Assembly: GCA_026261815.1 (NCBI GenBank)
Contig: JAMPIT010000890.1
Location: forward strand, 4,370,001 to 4,434,000
DNA length: 64,000 nucleotides
Direction of reading: 5' to 3'
Source: Monarcha castaneiventris obscurior
Taxonomy: Eukaryota; Chordata; Aves; Passeriformes; Monarchidae
The position numbers were made by a program, and so were the translations under genes. The number at the start of each line of letters is the position of its first letter. Position 1 is the first letter of the stretch. Shown here piece after piece: positions 44,759-57,095 of this stretch. The notes beneath the pieces were generated by a model, which saw only the letters and a program-made list of their open reading frames with translations, ran no database searches and was not told where the DNA came from.

Positions 44759-47700
44759 TACTGCAACAAACTGCAATTCTGCAAATGGATTTGACATAGA
44801 AAAATAAGTAGCAGAAGAAGGTGATCCTTTAAGAAACAAGGATTCTGCCCTCGAAGACAGGGAATGAGGATGAACTTCAGCATGGAATGATAATTTGCAA
44901 GCAGAATTACTGAAAAAAAATTGTTGTGTCATGTCAACCTCCCTATCCCCCACTTGTTTGCTATGCTGGTGTACATCCAGACTGTCTCCCTAGAGCCAAA
45001 AGGACTCTAGGCTCTTGCCTAGTAGGATTGATGAGGATGTAGCCCCCACATCCTGCATTGACATTCCACTGCAAACCTCCAATAGCTGTAAATGCATGGA
45101 GAAAGTTCATCTCTGTCACACATGACAGTCTGAAAGTTGCCTTGGCTGCATCTGTACTTAAGTCCCCGAAAAGTTCTGACAACCAAACATTAGAGAGTCT
45201 GCAAGATGCCTAAGAGATGAATTTCAGCATTTTACTGGAGTGTATGTCTCAGTGGTGAGACTTGATAGGACAGCAGTCCTTGCAATGATAAATGCCACCC
45301 TGTGCCGGGATGGAGGCAAGCATCTTGCCTTTCCTCTCTTAGCTCTTCCCACTGGATTCAGACCACAATCACACACCATGTGTGTAAGGGTGTGTAAAAT
45401 GTAACAGCTTCCAAGTCACTGAGGTTATCACATGAAAAAGCTTTTTTGTACAAAGGGAGTAATAATTAACAGGGAAGTGACCAAAAAACCCACCCAGGGG
45501 CACACATATATTGGGTAAATTATAACAGAGACAATGGCAAAGACCCAAACTCTCAGGTCACAAATTGATTACTTGGCAACTGACAAGAAGGGGATGAGGG
45601 GATGGCCTTGAGGATTTTTTTTTATTTGAGGGAGGCCACATAAGTGTTCCTCTCCAGATGTGGAGATGTGTGTGGATCTCTGGAATACATGCTCAGCCTT
45701 GCTATTGGTTGAACTTGCAAACAGGAAAACAGCCGTATCCATCAACCCAGGGTAGAAGGAGCACTGGCTCTCCAGCCACACTGGGCTGGTGTCCAGCAGC
45801 TGGGCAAGACAAATCCCTGAGTCCTGGGGCCTGCCAGAGGTAGTGACCTTATAACAATCCCATAATACTGACTGGGAGGAGGCTGCTTCCTTGCCACAGA
45901 GTCCATCCAGCCATCCTTCCTCTAGTGGGATTGGAGAATTCCTAGGCAGAGAAAAACATATGACACTTCCAGAAGCTATGGTCACATCCTGCTATGGAAA
46001 GCATTTCTTACCTTCTGATGCCTCCAGTGACAGCTACACAAATATCTCTGGCAAAAACCCCCATGTTCACTGCCTGTTCCGAGGTCTCTGTGCAAGAGGG
46101 TTTAGTTCTGCAAGTTATCTGTTGGAAGTCGAGCTTGCTGGGGGAAAAGATCACGTCAGCTTTGCAGCCTGGCAAATCTCTGGGTAGAAACTGCCTTTTA
46201 GTGTGTGTTTTCACAGTATCTGATGAAATACTGTCCCAGGCTTGGTTGCTGTGATGGAACAAATGTAGTGGATGACAACACTAACTGAGCAGTGAACAAG
46301 TACACAAAATTATCATCGCCCCAGCATATTTATTTATTCTGTGATGCTTTTGTTATCTGTGAGATGTCCTTTTGTTTCCCTTCTCACTCACTGAAGTTAT
46401 CAACAGTTTCGGTTTTTGGGTCATTTATTGACCTTCCAGAACAGAAAAAGATAAGCAGAGAAGCTTGAACTGCATAGAAATGAGAGCAGGGTCTACTTCT
46501 TTTTGTCCCTGACAAAAGCAAATGTAATTGGTGGAGTTGAGAAATTAAGCTTAGGATGCAGATGAATCAACAAGAGCTAAAAATAAATTGTCCTTTGCTA
46601 TTTGCATTATTGACACTGAGAACTAAATACATAACCTCCAGGGAAAAGCCAATAAATCTAGTTATATCTTAATAGATCCAATCCAAAAATAAACCACCTG
46701 AAGAGAAGGCATCTCTCCCCTAAACCCAACACTGGTGTATTCACACTGCCTTTACTATGTGCAGAATCCCCACGTATAATGGTCTTCTTCAAAGTTCATA
46801 TTCACTAAAAACATTTGTTGAATTATGGTACCCTCCAGCTTCCATTATGACAGGCTGAATCATATCTCAGACCTGTTCCTGATCACACTTAATTTTACAG
46901 TTTTTCACACCTAGAGCTTTTTTTCTCCCATCTTGCTGGAGTTCAGGTGGTGTTACACAGATAGTCAAAATTAGAGAGTCTAGATTTCTTTAAGCTTTCA
47001 TTTAACATTACAGTCTATCAGCATAATTTCCCTTGCTTCATTGAAAAGTTAATCTGATTGTTTATTTCTTACCTTCATTATTTTTACTGGAGCTTCTTTT
47101 CTGCAATATGCTGCTGTGTTGGTGGTGAAAATGGATTCTACATGAGATACAGAACTTGTGCTTTGAATGCTGAAGATTAAAGCTTTCATAGGTGCCTTCT
47201 GTATAGGAAAGATTTCCTAACTTGAGCTAGAGTCACAGCATCCTGTCTGCATTTTAAATGAAGATCTAAGCTTGTATTTTGATCAGAATATTAATTAAGC
47301 ACATCAAAATAAGTAAACATTAAGCCCTGTCATTTCAATATTAATATGGAATTAATTTCAAGTCAGCAGGGTACTTAGGTATGTTTGCTTAAGGCAAAGG
47401 ACTGGCAGTGTTTAGACTGATCCTTTTGCCATTCCTGAAATAAGCAAGGTGGTTGAAATCAGTTCACTAATCACATGATCTTCTGACACTATTTTGACAC
47501 AATTCATTAGAGAAAGGAAGCCTTTCAATTTTAGCATATGTAAGAGGCAGAAGATGGTCATGTAAATGTGTCCTGTCTAGAGAGGCATGTCTGAAGGGAA
47601 AAGCTCTACATGTAGACAATGTTTATATGAAAGGCTGATTTCTGTTTCCTTGGGTCTGAGATAAGATACCATGTTTGCCATCCAACATGTACAGAAGGAG

Positions 47701-50700
47701 ACAAGATCTACACAATAAGTCCAGAAAACCAGCTTAGGTACTCTCTTGACATAGAGACAAAGTCCAGTTAGATGAAGCCTTTGAGACTCTTCCAGATCAA
47801 AGTTTCTGTTAAAATGTCCATGATTATTGAGCTGCTTGGATGGATCTGAAGATTTTCCAGAAACAGTTGGTAGATTTTCCATGGTGTTTATACAAACTTC
47901 GATTTTTTTGCTGCTGATAACATAAACTTCTCTCAGAAACACTCAGAAAAAGCTGTGGTTAAAGAATCACCTTTAATCACCCTTGGATGGGCTTCCCCAC
48001 TTGACTATCTGAAGAAAAAACCCCATCAGTTTCAGTTACACAGACATGGATACCTGAAATGTAATTAAAAATAGTACTAGAAACCAAAACATACAAATTT
48101 TCCTGTGTAAGCAAGCCATAGGAAGCAGCTCAGTTTACATGATGGATGCCAGGTTTTAACTCTCAGCAAGCAAGAGAATAGGGAACATTTATGTTAAATA
48201 AAAATGTCAAGAGATTTTTTTTTCTCTTACTGTTTGGAACAGGAAAAGAAAAAAATAACTCACAATGTAATCTGAATGAATACTACACAAGTAATCATCC
48301 ATAAGATTTATTATCAGCTAAGTACAAACAAAAATAAAATAACCTTCCCTGAGAAAAACAGATGAGAATGTATCAAAACAGAGAAGGTTAGGAGGAAGCA
48401 GAAAAACTCCAAACAATCTTATTGGCACATGTAAATGATGAATTTGGTTACCAGCCTAGGTTTTCTACTTTTTTTTTTTTTTTTTTTTGTGAAATGGCAC
48501 ATTACCTTTCTACAGGAGTTTTTCCTCTGAACAGATCTCTTCATCAAATTAGATGTCAGCCCCAAGGCTTGAAAGAAAATCATCAAGGAAATCTCCTTCA
48601 GAACGTGCGTGTTGGATCAGATCCTAAACTGTAAGTTATTATGCCCAAACAGACACAAGGCAGATCAGTCACATCTCCTTTTATACTGGTTTTAAAACTG
48701 CTGGAAGCAGACACCAAGGAGTACGAAGTTGATGCGCTCATTGTACAAGGTTTATGTGTTTGCTCATGCACAGGAATTTGGTGAAGAGAATGAGTGCATA
48801 GATGTGTTTAGGATCACTCTCCAAGGCATTAAAATGCACATCCCTCATGTGGAGGTACTGAGTGAATAAATGCTGAAGTGTTTGCCAAGTGCTCCGAGAA
48901 GCTTTCTCAAATGATCACTGTTACAGCAAATAACTCCGGCTTTGGGGCACCTGTACCATCACAGTGACACTGTGAGCACTTTGGTGAAGACGGAGGGTGT
49001 TAGAAAACCCCTTCTGGCCCTAATCTGATGGCTGAGCTCCATATTTCTTTTCAAGGTTTAGACCTTTTTCCCTGTACACCAAAGAAAGGCTTTGTGTCTT
49101 CAGGAAAGGCACAACAGCTTATTCCCTGAAAGAGTATGCCAGCCTGAGGGATTTCTCAGTTCACACTCCTTGCTGTTGGATTTCATACAGGGAACACAGA
49201 CATAGTCAAGGGGTGGATGGCATTATGTGTCCTACCTGTCCTCTTCTTCAGGAGTAGGTGGTAAACTACCTTCCAGTGTTCTGGAGACAGCTCTCCTAGG
49301 CTTTTCAAATGATCCCACCACCTGGCTGAGACCTTTGGCATTTTTTTCTTGAGGTATTTTTGGTCTCAGGCAGATGAAAGCAATTCCCTGTTTGCAAAAG
49401 TGACAAGAGTCTGCTGTATGCTGAGGGTGTTCCAAAATGAAGGATTTGCTCTGAGCCTGAAGCTGCTACATAGGCTCCAAATTATTATTATTTTTTAAAA
49501 AAACCCTCACTGCAAAAATGTGCTTTCACATCACTGGTAGCAAAATACCATTTTTCTAGGTGTACATTTTTTTCTGTTGAGTAGTAGTTTTACACAGACA
49601 GAATGCTGCACAGATTCCTTACACCAACCCAAACTGTTTTATTTTTGAGATCTATCTTCCATAACTATGAGATCTGCCTTCACAGGTTTTATTAGAAAAT
49701 GTTTTTTGTTTTAAGATGATGTGTATGAATGTGATTTCTTCTGAGGCTCCCTGCTAGCATTTACATTTCTTACCATGTGCTGACCCTATAGAAATATTTT
49801 AGCACTGCACAATTACAATAAAGGCCTAAGAGATTGCTAGAGATAAATACATTACCTACATAGCAGATGCAGAAGATATCCTATTAGGAAAAGCTCTCAA
49901 ATTCTAGTCTTCTTCTTAACAATTAATAAAAGAAAAAGAAGATACTTATTTTTTTGCTTCATGAAAATGCTGAGGCAGTTGTTTTCTGCTTTGGGATGCT
50001 GACAGTGAGTGGAGGATGAAGTTATTATGGTAGTGTAAGATGCTAACTAGCACTGACACAGACTCATTAAGCTCCATTAAGAATCATCCTTTAATATATT
50101 TATTAACTACACCAATAAAATATATTAAGAATTAGAAGATGAAATAAAAGGCATATTTTTACAGGGAAGTTTCTTGATTCTGTCAGGCTGCATTAAGAGA
50201 TAGAGGGTAAACTGCTTGGATTTTAGCAAGGGAGAATGTTAAATCTTGATTTCTGTAAAATTGCAACTCTAATGAGTTCTAGTTTCATTTGTGTCATAGT
50301 GTCGTATCCTACATTTCATCTTGGAAGGACTCCTGTGCTAAAAAATAGATCCTGTGATGCACCACTGCCACCCCTTAGCTGGCTCACCAAGTTTGTTGGA
50401 GTTTTGTGACCATGTGGCATCCATATGGGATCTGCAGCATCACAGTGGGAAGAGGGGAAGAATTGGGGAATAAAGCAAAGAAGCCACAAATCACAGATGT
50501 CATGGCAACAAATGAGAAGAAAAAACTTGATGTGGAACTGAACTGAGGTGAAATGTTTTGGTATATAAAAGAGATAATTCAGGTAAGACTCTCATCTGTA
50601 TGATGCTGCCTGCAGTGCTGGCCAAAATTCACAGTGAGAAAATGAATGCCAAAGTATTGGAACTTCACCAGGGAAAAAACAAATAGGAAAAACCTATTTG

Positions 50701-51274
50701 ACTTAGATTAAAATCAAATCTCTCCTGCCTCAGCAGTGGCTTTACAGTCAGATCTCAGTTCAGCTGAGTTGCAAATGAAGAATCTAAAGAAGAGGCACCA
50801 GCTGTCTGTAAATGCAAATCCTGTGAAGGGGTCAGCTGGCAGCAGTTTCTCTTTCTGACAACTCTGGTCACACTTACAGTAAATGACCCAGTGGACTCAA
50901 ATCAGCTGCTTCGTGTCCTTCGAGGTGCCCCCAGGAATCTGGAGCTGCCACACACCACTGCCTGACATGACACAGCCTCATATGCACTGGGGTCATGGCT
51001 GGGGTAGGTGACGACTCCTGGGGGAGAAAAAAGCATTTCAAATGGACCAGACACCAAGAGTGAAGACATTTAGCTAGGGCTCCCTGAAAGAATTCAGCTC
51101 AGCTAAATTCACTTACCACCTGCATGCTTTTATGAAATACCTGGCATCTCCCTGTTTCCTGTTTGTTGCAGTGTATCTAGAAGAGCAATGTCATTTTCAG
51201 TTCAGAATTACTTTTTTCATCATAGGTCATGAGACAAACTTATCACTCGGAAGCCTGTCCAGTAAAATCAGATT
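44759..51274. other. Long gene-free stretch
   Basis: 6.5 kb with no supported gene. The longest frames (45569-45985, 138 codons; 47577-47942, 121 codons; both minus) show no domain, signal peptide or splice context. Contains a T20 run at 48469-48488. Confidence 0.55.
48469..48488 (+). repeat. Poly-T run (20)
   Basis: Twenty consecutive T. No adjacent retrocopy was recognised on the minus strand. Confidence 0.9.
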
Positions 51275-51790
51275 TTTGTAAGGGACCTTAAAGATTATCC
51301 AGTTCCAAACCCTCTGCCATGGTCAGGGACACATTTCACTAGACTAGACCTTCCTTGGCCTTCCTTTTCTGGATAGCATACCCATAGAAGCCTTTCCTGT
51401 TACTCTTTGTGTCCCTTTCCAGATTCACTTCCAGCTTCACCTTGGCCTTACTCACCCCATGAGCTTCATCTCTACTCTTCCCAGGTTACCTGTCCTTGCT
51501 TTCACTGCTTGGTGCTTCTTGCCCTTAGTTTGATCAGCATTTCCCTGCTCAGCCATGCCAGTCTCCTGCCCTCCTTGCCTGATTTCTTGCTTCTGGTAAC
51601 GGCCAGCTCTTGCATTCTGTGGAAGACTTCCTTAAAGATCTGCCAGCTCTGTTCCACTGCCTTGTCTTCAAGGGCTGTCTCTTCTGGGATCCCACTGATT
51701 ATCTCCCTGAAGTGCTGGAAGACTGCTTTCCTACAGTTCAGGGGTGTAAATTTACTCCTTGCCTGACCCGTATCCCTCCCAGTTTCTGAC
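51275..51790 (-). repeat. CR1 fragment with ORF2 coding remnant
   Basis: On the minus strand the translation includes AVEQSWQIFKEVFHR and KKSGKEGRRLAWLSRE, the conserved segment between endonuclease and RT of CR1 ORF2. The left end has CR1 3'-end text ('gaccttaaagattatccagt'), so most of the RT region between them was deleted. The 121-codon frame 51502-51867 is this remnant, not a gene. Confidence 0.83.
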
Positions 51791-54700
51791 TCAGCTCCTC
51801 GCTGGGAGAATGTGGGAAATGGAAAAGGCCCTGATTTAGAGTAAACACTTAGCAACAACCAAAACATCAGTGTATTCTCAATAATGTTCTCATACTAAAG
51901 CCAAAATAGAGCCCTGTAGCAGCTGCTAAGAAGAAAATGAACACTGCCCCAGATGTAAATCTTCAGTGCAAGGATCTGGTTTGGATGCTGAGTTTGAAGT
52001 ATACAGACAGTGCCTCTGCACTGGAAAGGGAATGGGAAAGCTTCTAATTCCCTGCTCAGCATCGGCACTGCTCCCCATTCTCTGAGTTAGAAATATTAAA
52101 AGCATCTTCTTCCTCTTTCTTTCATGTATTCCCTTCCTTCCCTTACTTTTTCTCTCTTTCCTTCCAGCTTTCTCCATTAACAGGAGAAATGTCCTGGCTT
52201 CTGGCTGGATTGTGGAGCAGCTCTGGCTCTTTTCTCTACTATGAAAAATGCGTATTTCCACAAACTTTTAAAAGTACAACTGAGTAGATATCCATTGCTG
52301 AATTCCTCCTCTAAGAGCTGCTTTTCTCCTCAAAATGCCTATGAGCAGTAACTGGAGAATGGTGCACTCAGCTACACCTTTACTTCTCCTGCCATATGCC
52401 TCTCTTTTTGCTGCCAAATTCAGGGCTGCTGCTGTCACATGAAGCAGGCACACCATTTTTCAATTCCCAGGGAGGGCCTTCTGCTGGAAGAGATGGAAAT
52501 ATTTCTCTGTGGCTGCAGAAAATTAATCTTTTTGATTTTTTTTTAAACAAATCGCTCACCTCCTACCCTGTGAACACAGGAAAAATATTTGTTTTACTGT
52601 TCATATAACTCTTTTAATTTCAGAAGTATAAGAAAATCTATAAATAGAAGAGCTGATAATTTAATCACTTGAGGAAAATTGACAGGTCACAATAAAAGGA
52701 AACCAAGCACTGATGGAACATAAAAGCCTCAAATGCCATCTCAATATGATCATACTGGTCTGCTTTGTAGCAGCATTGATTGAATCCTGTGACAAAATGA
52801 AACAAAAGACTTATCTTTGTGGGTGGTTTCTGTCTGAAGAAAGATCATGCCAGAAATCCTTCCACTGTAGGAAACATTAGCATCTCTTGCTGTCTCTTGA
52901 GTTGCATTTAAAAAAATGCTAGTTCATTTGTGAAATACTTTGGATTTCTTGTGGTGTGTTGGGTTTTTTTGTTTGTTTGGGTGGTTTTTTGGGGGAGGCA
53001 GAAGCGTTTTGTTTTGTTTTTTCACTTCTGATTTAAAAAAATAAGCTTCAAGCCAAACAAACACTTTCTGCGAACAGTGTTGGTCTGTCAATAAAAAATA
53101 TTTTAATTTTAAAACTTTTGATTGATCCTCAGTTCACTTAAAGCAAATCATGTGGAATGCTGCAGGTGCACCAGATGTGGCATATCTACAGGAAAACAAA
53201 GATAGAATTGAGGTTGATTATAGAGTACAAAAATGTAAGCGAGAGTCACAGGAGCAGAAATAATGGTTTGTTCTGTGGCACTGGGCCTTCACTGATCCAA
53301 CCCCCAAAACCCATAAGTGATAGGAGAAAAAGGGGAGATAACAATCAAATTATATGAAGCAAGCTTCATAGGGAGAGGTAGTATCTTTTATTCAATTGTC
53401 TGAGACGTGGAAAAAAAGCAGACTTACATGGCCTTTTGATAAGTTCCTAGAGAAGAAGCAAATTTCCAAGTGGAACTCATGTGAACTACAACAAATTTAA
53501 TTATTTAATCATCCCTGGATAAAGGTAGTTTGTATCTAGGCAACCCAGAGGAGGGTGAGAAGAAGCTATATGATTTTTTGGTTGTTAGGTCCTAAGGAAC
53601 AGTGAGCGAAACACATTCTTGATTACCTGGATGATTCAAAACTTAGCCTGGGGGAAATTTAGATTATGTTAATTCTCAGGAAGACTTTTGAGTTTCTTTA
53701 TCTGACCATGGTCAAGCTGACAGTAGTAGATTTGCCCAGCCCGCTGTGCTCTAAACTAAAGCCTGTGGTTTCACACAGTCATATCACTAATGTTCCACTG
53801 GTACTGTGGCCATGTGCTGCCTCATCTCTAGGGAGAAGCTCACTCTTCCTTTAAGAAATGTTAACCAAAAACCTCAGGAGCAGCTAAAAATCTTGGTTCT
53901 GAACCTGAGAAATGAAGCAAAAGGCTGCTGAGATGAGAGTGCAAGGTGGATCCTGCATCAAAATGAATGTCAAGCCATGTTGCATTATTTTATCACAAGA
54001 AAAGTAGCTTCAAAGAGGACAACAGACTCAGTTACTTTCTGTTGTGTCAGTCTTTTTATTTTCTCTCACCCCCTGTAAAACACTGCTGCTTGTGACCAAG
54101 AGCATCTCCCTGCTTTGCAGACTGCTTGCAGCTCCTGCTTGTAATAAATCTCTCTGGCCTGATGCCCCCTCAGAAGGTGGCTTCCAGTGTACAGAAGTGA
54201 GATGCAAGCAGAGAAGCAGGTGGACATGGCTGTGTGTGTGGGGAAGCAATGGGCACAACCAGCTTTCATTGGGATTTGTGCTCTAAAATCCTGTGTGAGC
54301 TGTATGAAACAGCCTTGAGACTGCAGAGGTGTTTTCTGCAGAGGGAGGGGAGAGACACAGCAATGTTGGCTGTATCTCTGCAGGAAGACGGTCAGCCTGA
54401 AAACATCAGAAGCTTTGGAAGGTGCTTTGCATTTGCTTTACAAAAACTAGTACTTTCTGAAGTCCAAGTTGCTTGTCTTGTTTTGTCAAGAAGATTGTTG
54501 TGATGCTGAAATAGAAGCTTTTGCATTTTGTCCTTAGTTGCACGGCAAGCTGAGAGCCAGCCTTCTTCCCTGACATGTTTTAAAGTATTCTCTTCCTTGT
54601 CAAAGCATAAATATGTTCAGTCTCCAGTTTTCTTTTCCCCGTAAACCGTGAAATTCCCTAGAGAAATGAACAACAGGAAAAAATAAAGTGGGGGCAGAGC

Positions 54701-54834
54701 AGGGTGGGGAGAGGAGGCTTTGCTTTGTATAAGACCAATCTCTCTCCAATTTAAAGTAAGGCCACTTAGGTGACAAATAATTATTTCAGCACCCTGTGGG
54801 TCAAGAGATTTCTTGCTTGAATGAACTTGGAATC
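51791..54834. other. Unique sequence, no gene seen
   Basis: Short frames only; a T/G-rich low-complexity patch at 52960-53025. No repeat hallmark recognised. Confidence 0.5.
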
Positions 54835-55163
54835 AAAAGACATTTAGGTTTGTCATTAGGAAGAAATTCATCACAGAAAGGGTGGTTGGGCATTGGAAGG
54901 GGCTGCCCAGGAAGGTGGTGGAGTCACCATCCCTGGAGGTGTTTAAGAAAAGCCTGGGTGTGGCACTTAGTGCCATGGTGGGGCTGACAGGGTGGTGTTA
55001 GGTCATAGGATGGGCTTAATGACCTCAAAGGTCTTTTCCAACCTAATTGATTCTGTGACTCTCTGACTCTGTGACTCTGTGATTCTGTGATCACCACCAC
55101 GTGATCACCACACTCTGTGACTCTGTGATTCTGTGATTCTATGATTCTGTGAGTCTGTGTTTC
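54835..55163 (+). repeat. CR1 3' end with expanded tail
   Basis: 'gtcattaggaagaaattc', then 'gggctgcccaggaaggtggt' and 'cttttccaacctaattgatt', is a well-preserved CR1 3' end. Its terminal TTCTGTGACTCTG-type octamer repeats extend over about 100 bp and are interrupted by a GTGATCACCACCACGTGATC segment. Confidence 0.92.
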
Positions 55164-56088
55164 CATTCTAGGGCATGTGTAGTTATGCAGCTAATGTGAA
55201 ATGACAATTTAAACTAGCACTATCCCTGTCAAAGGAAATGAGCTTTCTGGGGTTTCCTCTCCACCCCTGCCTTCCATCTCTTTGGGTAGGAAATTCAATT
55301 TCAGCTCTTTGAATGTTTATAATATTCACACCTGGAAAATTATTGCCCATCAGCATATCTCAAAAGCTAGAGCAGAGGCCATCTCTGTTCTGACACAATG
55401 TGAGGCTGATTTAAACTCACCAGCTGCTTTTTTCCAGACATGAAAGGACAGCCTGTGGAAACAGATGTTTACCTGATTAAGATGCATAGGGAAGCCTCAG
55501 TACAAACAAGAAACAGGTTGTTGGACATCCTTCCTGTAATAAAATCTGAACAGTAAAGTGCTCCAACAGGATGCAGAGTTGGTTACAGTGACTTAATGAT
55601 CATGCCCATGCCTTCAACCCTGGCAGCACCTGCTTGAACTGCTTATGCAAATAGCAAGGTAGCTGTGTCAAAATCTTTCAACATTTTCTTGAGACAGCAA
55701 GTGATGAGCATTTCTCACTGTAGCAAGAGGATTTCTCCCTGCTCTCTGGCAACATCACCCTTGTGACAGCTGCAGATCAGCGGTGCCTTGTTCCGGGGCT
55801 TACGTCTGTTGTTCAAATCAAGGCAGGACCTCATCTCTTTGCTTTTCTCCCAGCACAGTCACCTTTCCAGATGAACCTGGGAAATTTCTTTCTTTCCAAA
55901 ACAGCAAACATGACCAGTCTCAGGGAATGCAGTTCCAGGTGTGTGCAGAGATGCTGAGCCATGCAGTGTGTAGTCAAGCTGTGGAACCTGTGGTGTGCTT
56001 CACCCAGCCCAGTATCTCAGCAGCAAAGTAAGATGTGAGGAAATGAGAGGGGCAAAATTTGCAGGTTCAAAGATAGGGGGAACTGCAG
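55164..56088. other. Unique sequence, no gene seen
   Basis: Short overlapping frames; no motif or repeat hallmark. Confidence 0.5.
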
Positions 56089-56278
56089 AGGAAGGAAGGA
56101 AGGAAGGAAGGAAGGAAGGAAGGAAGGAAGGAAGGAAGGAAGGAAGGAAGGAAGGAAGGAAGGAAGGAAGGAAGGAAGAAGAAGGAAGGAAGAAGGAAGG
56201 AAGGAAGGAAGGAAGGAAGGAAGGAAGGAAGGAAGGAAGGAAGGAAGGAAGGAAGGAAGGAAGGAAGGAAGGAAGGAA
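56089..56278 (+). repeat. (GGAA)n microsatellite
   Basis: 190 bp of GGAA units with two AGAAGG-type interruptions near 56175-56200. It yields KEGR/SFLP repeat frames on the two strands, which are not genes. Confidence 0.97.
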
Positions 56279-56958
56279 TGCTGGTGTCAGGAGTTATCCA
56301 GTCCAACTCCCTTCTTCCAATGGGTTACTGACAACAGTAATTTGTTCCACGGAAGAAAGTGCTGCTGCTTTTCCTGTGTGGTGGCCTGTGGCTTGATCCT
56401 TTGGAAGGCCATGTGTACAGATTGTCATATTTCCTGTGATTTATGACTCTAAAAATGCCATTTCTGGGTGCCCTGGCTGACAATTTGACAAGAATAGGAA
56501 GTTCTGGAAATGATTAGTCAGTGAGATAAAGGGTGTACCAATTATAACTAGTAACAATGTTGTGTCCTTCTTTAAATATTGCACTCATCAAAGACTCTTC
56601 AACTACTGAACACATCCTAATTAATTGTATCTCATGCCCATTCACCTTCCCACACTAGGTGATAATTATTGTCACATCACAAGCAATAGACCTGAGGTAT
56701 TGAGAAGTGAAGGCTCATGTCTTCAGTGGAGGTGTCTAACAGAAGGTGACAAGGTTTTGCAAAGATGCTGGGTGCCACTTTTCTTATCTTCAGGCCAAGG
56801 GAATAGATTTAGCAGGACTGTGCTGAGCTGTGAACACACCTTGGGCAGTGGTAGCATTGTCAAGTCACTGGGACATGTGGGATATTTTCCTCGAAGAGCC
56901 TCATGCTGTAAGCACATCACTAATTACATAAAAGTCCAAATTCTCAGGCTGCTTACAA
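56279..56958. other. Mostly unique sequence
   Basis: No gene seen. The text near 56283-56312 ('gagttatccagtccaactcc') may be a short inverted CR1 piece. The 198-codon frame 56625-57221 runs from here into the next CR1 and has no domain. Confidence 0.5.
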
Positions 56959-57095
56959 CATCAGAGAATGACAAAATCACTGAATGGGTCAGGTTGGAAG
57001 GGACCACAGTGAGTAATCTGGTCCAGCCTCCCTGCTCGGGCAGGGTCGCACGGGAGCGCTTGGCACAGGATTGTGTCCTCATGTTCAGCCTAGAA
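56959..57095 (-). repeat. CR1 3' end fragment (inverted)
   Basis: 'ggtcaggttggaagggacca' and 'aatctggtccagcctccctg' are the reverse complement of the CR1 3' end. Confidence 0.88.

Noticed and set aside
45569..45985. 138-codon minus-strand frame
   Set aside because: No motif or coding context; likely chance.
48469..48488. Poly-T as the tail of an inverted processed pseudogene
   Set aside because: No gene-like sequence precedes it on the minus strand and no flanking duplication was seen.
51502..51867. 121-codon minus-strand frame as a gene
   Set aside because: It is a CR1 ORF2 remnant.
55995..56396. Lys/Glu/Gly/Arg repeat protein
   Set aside because: Translation of the GGAA microsatellite.
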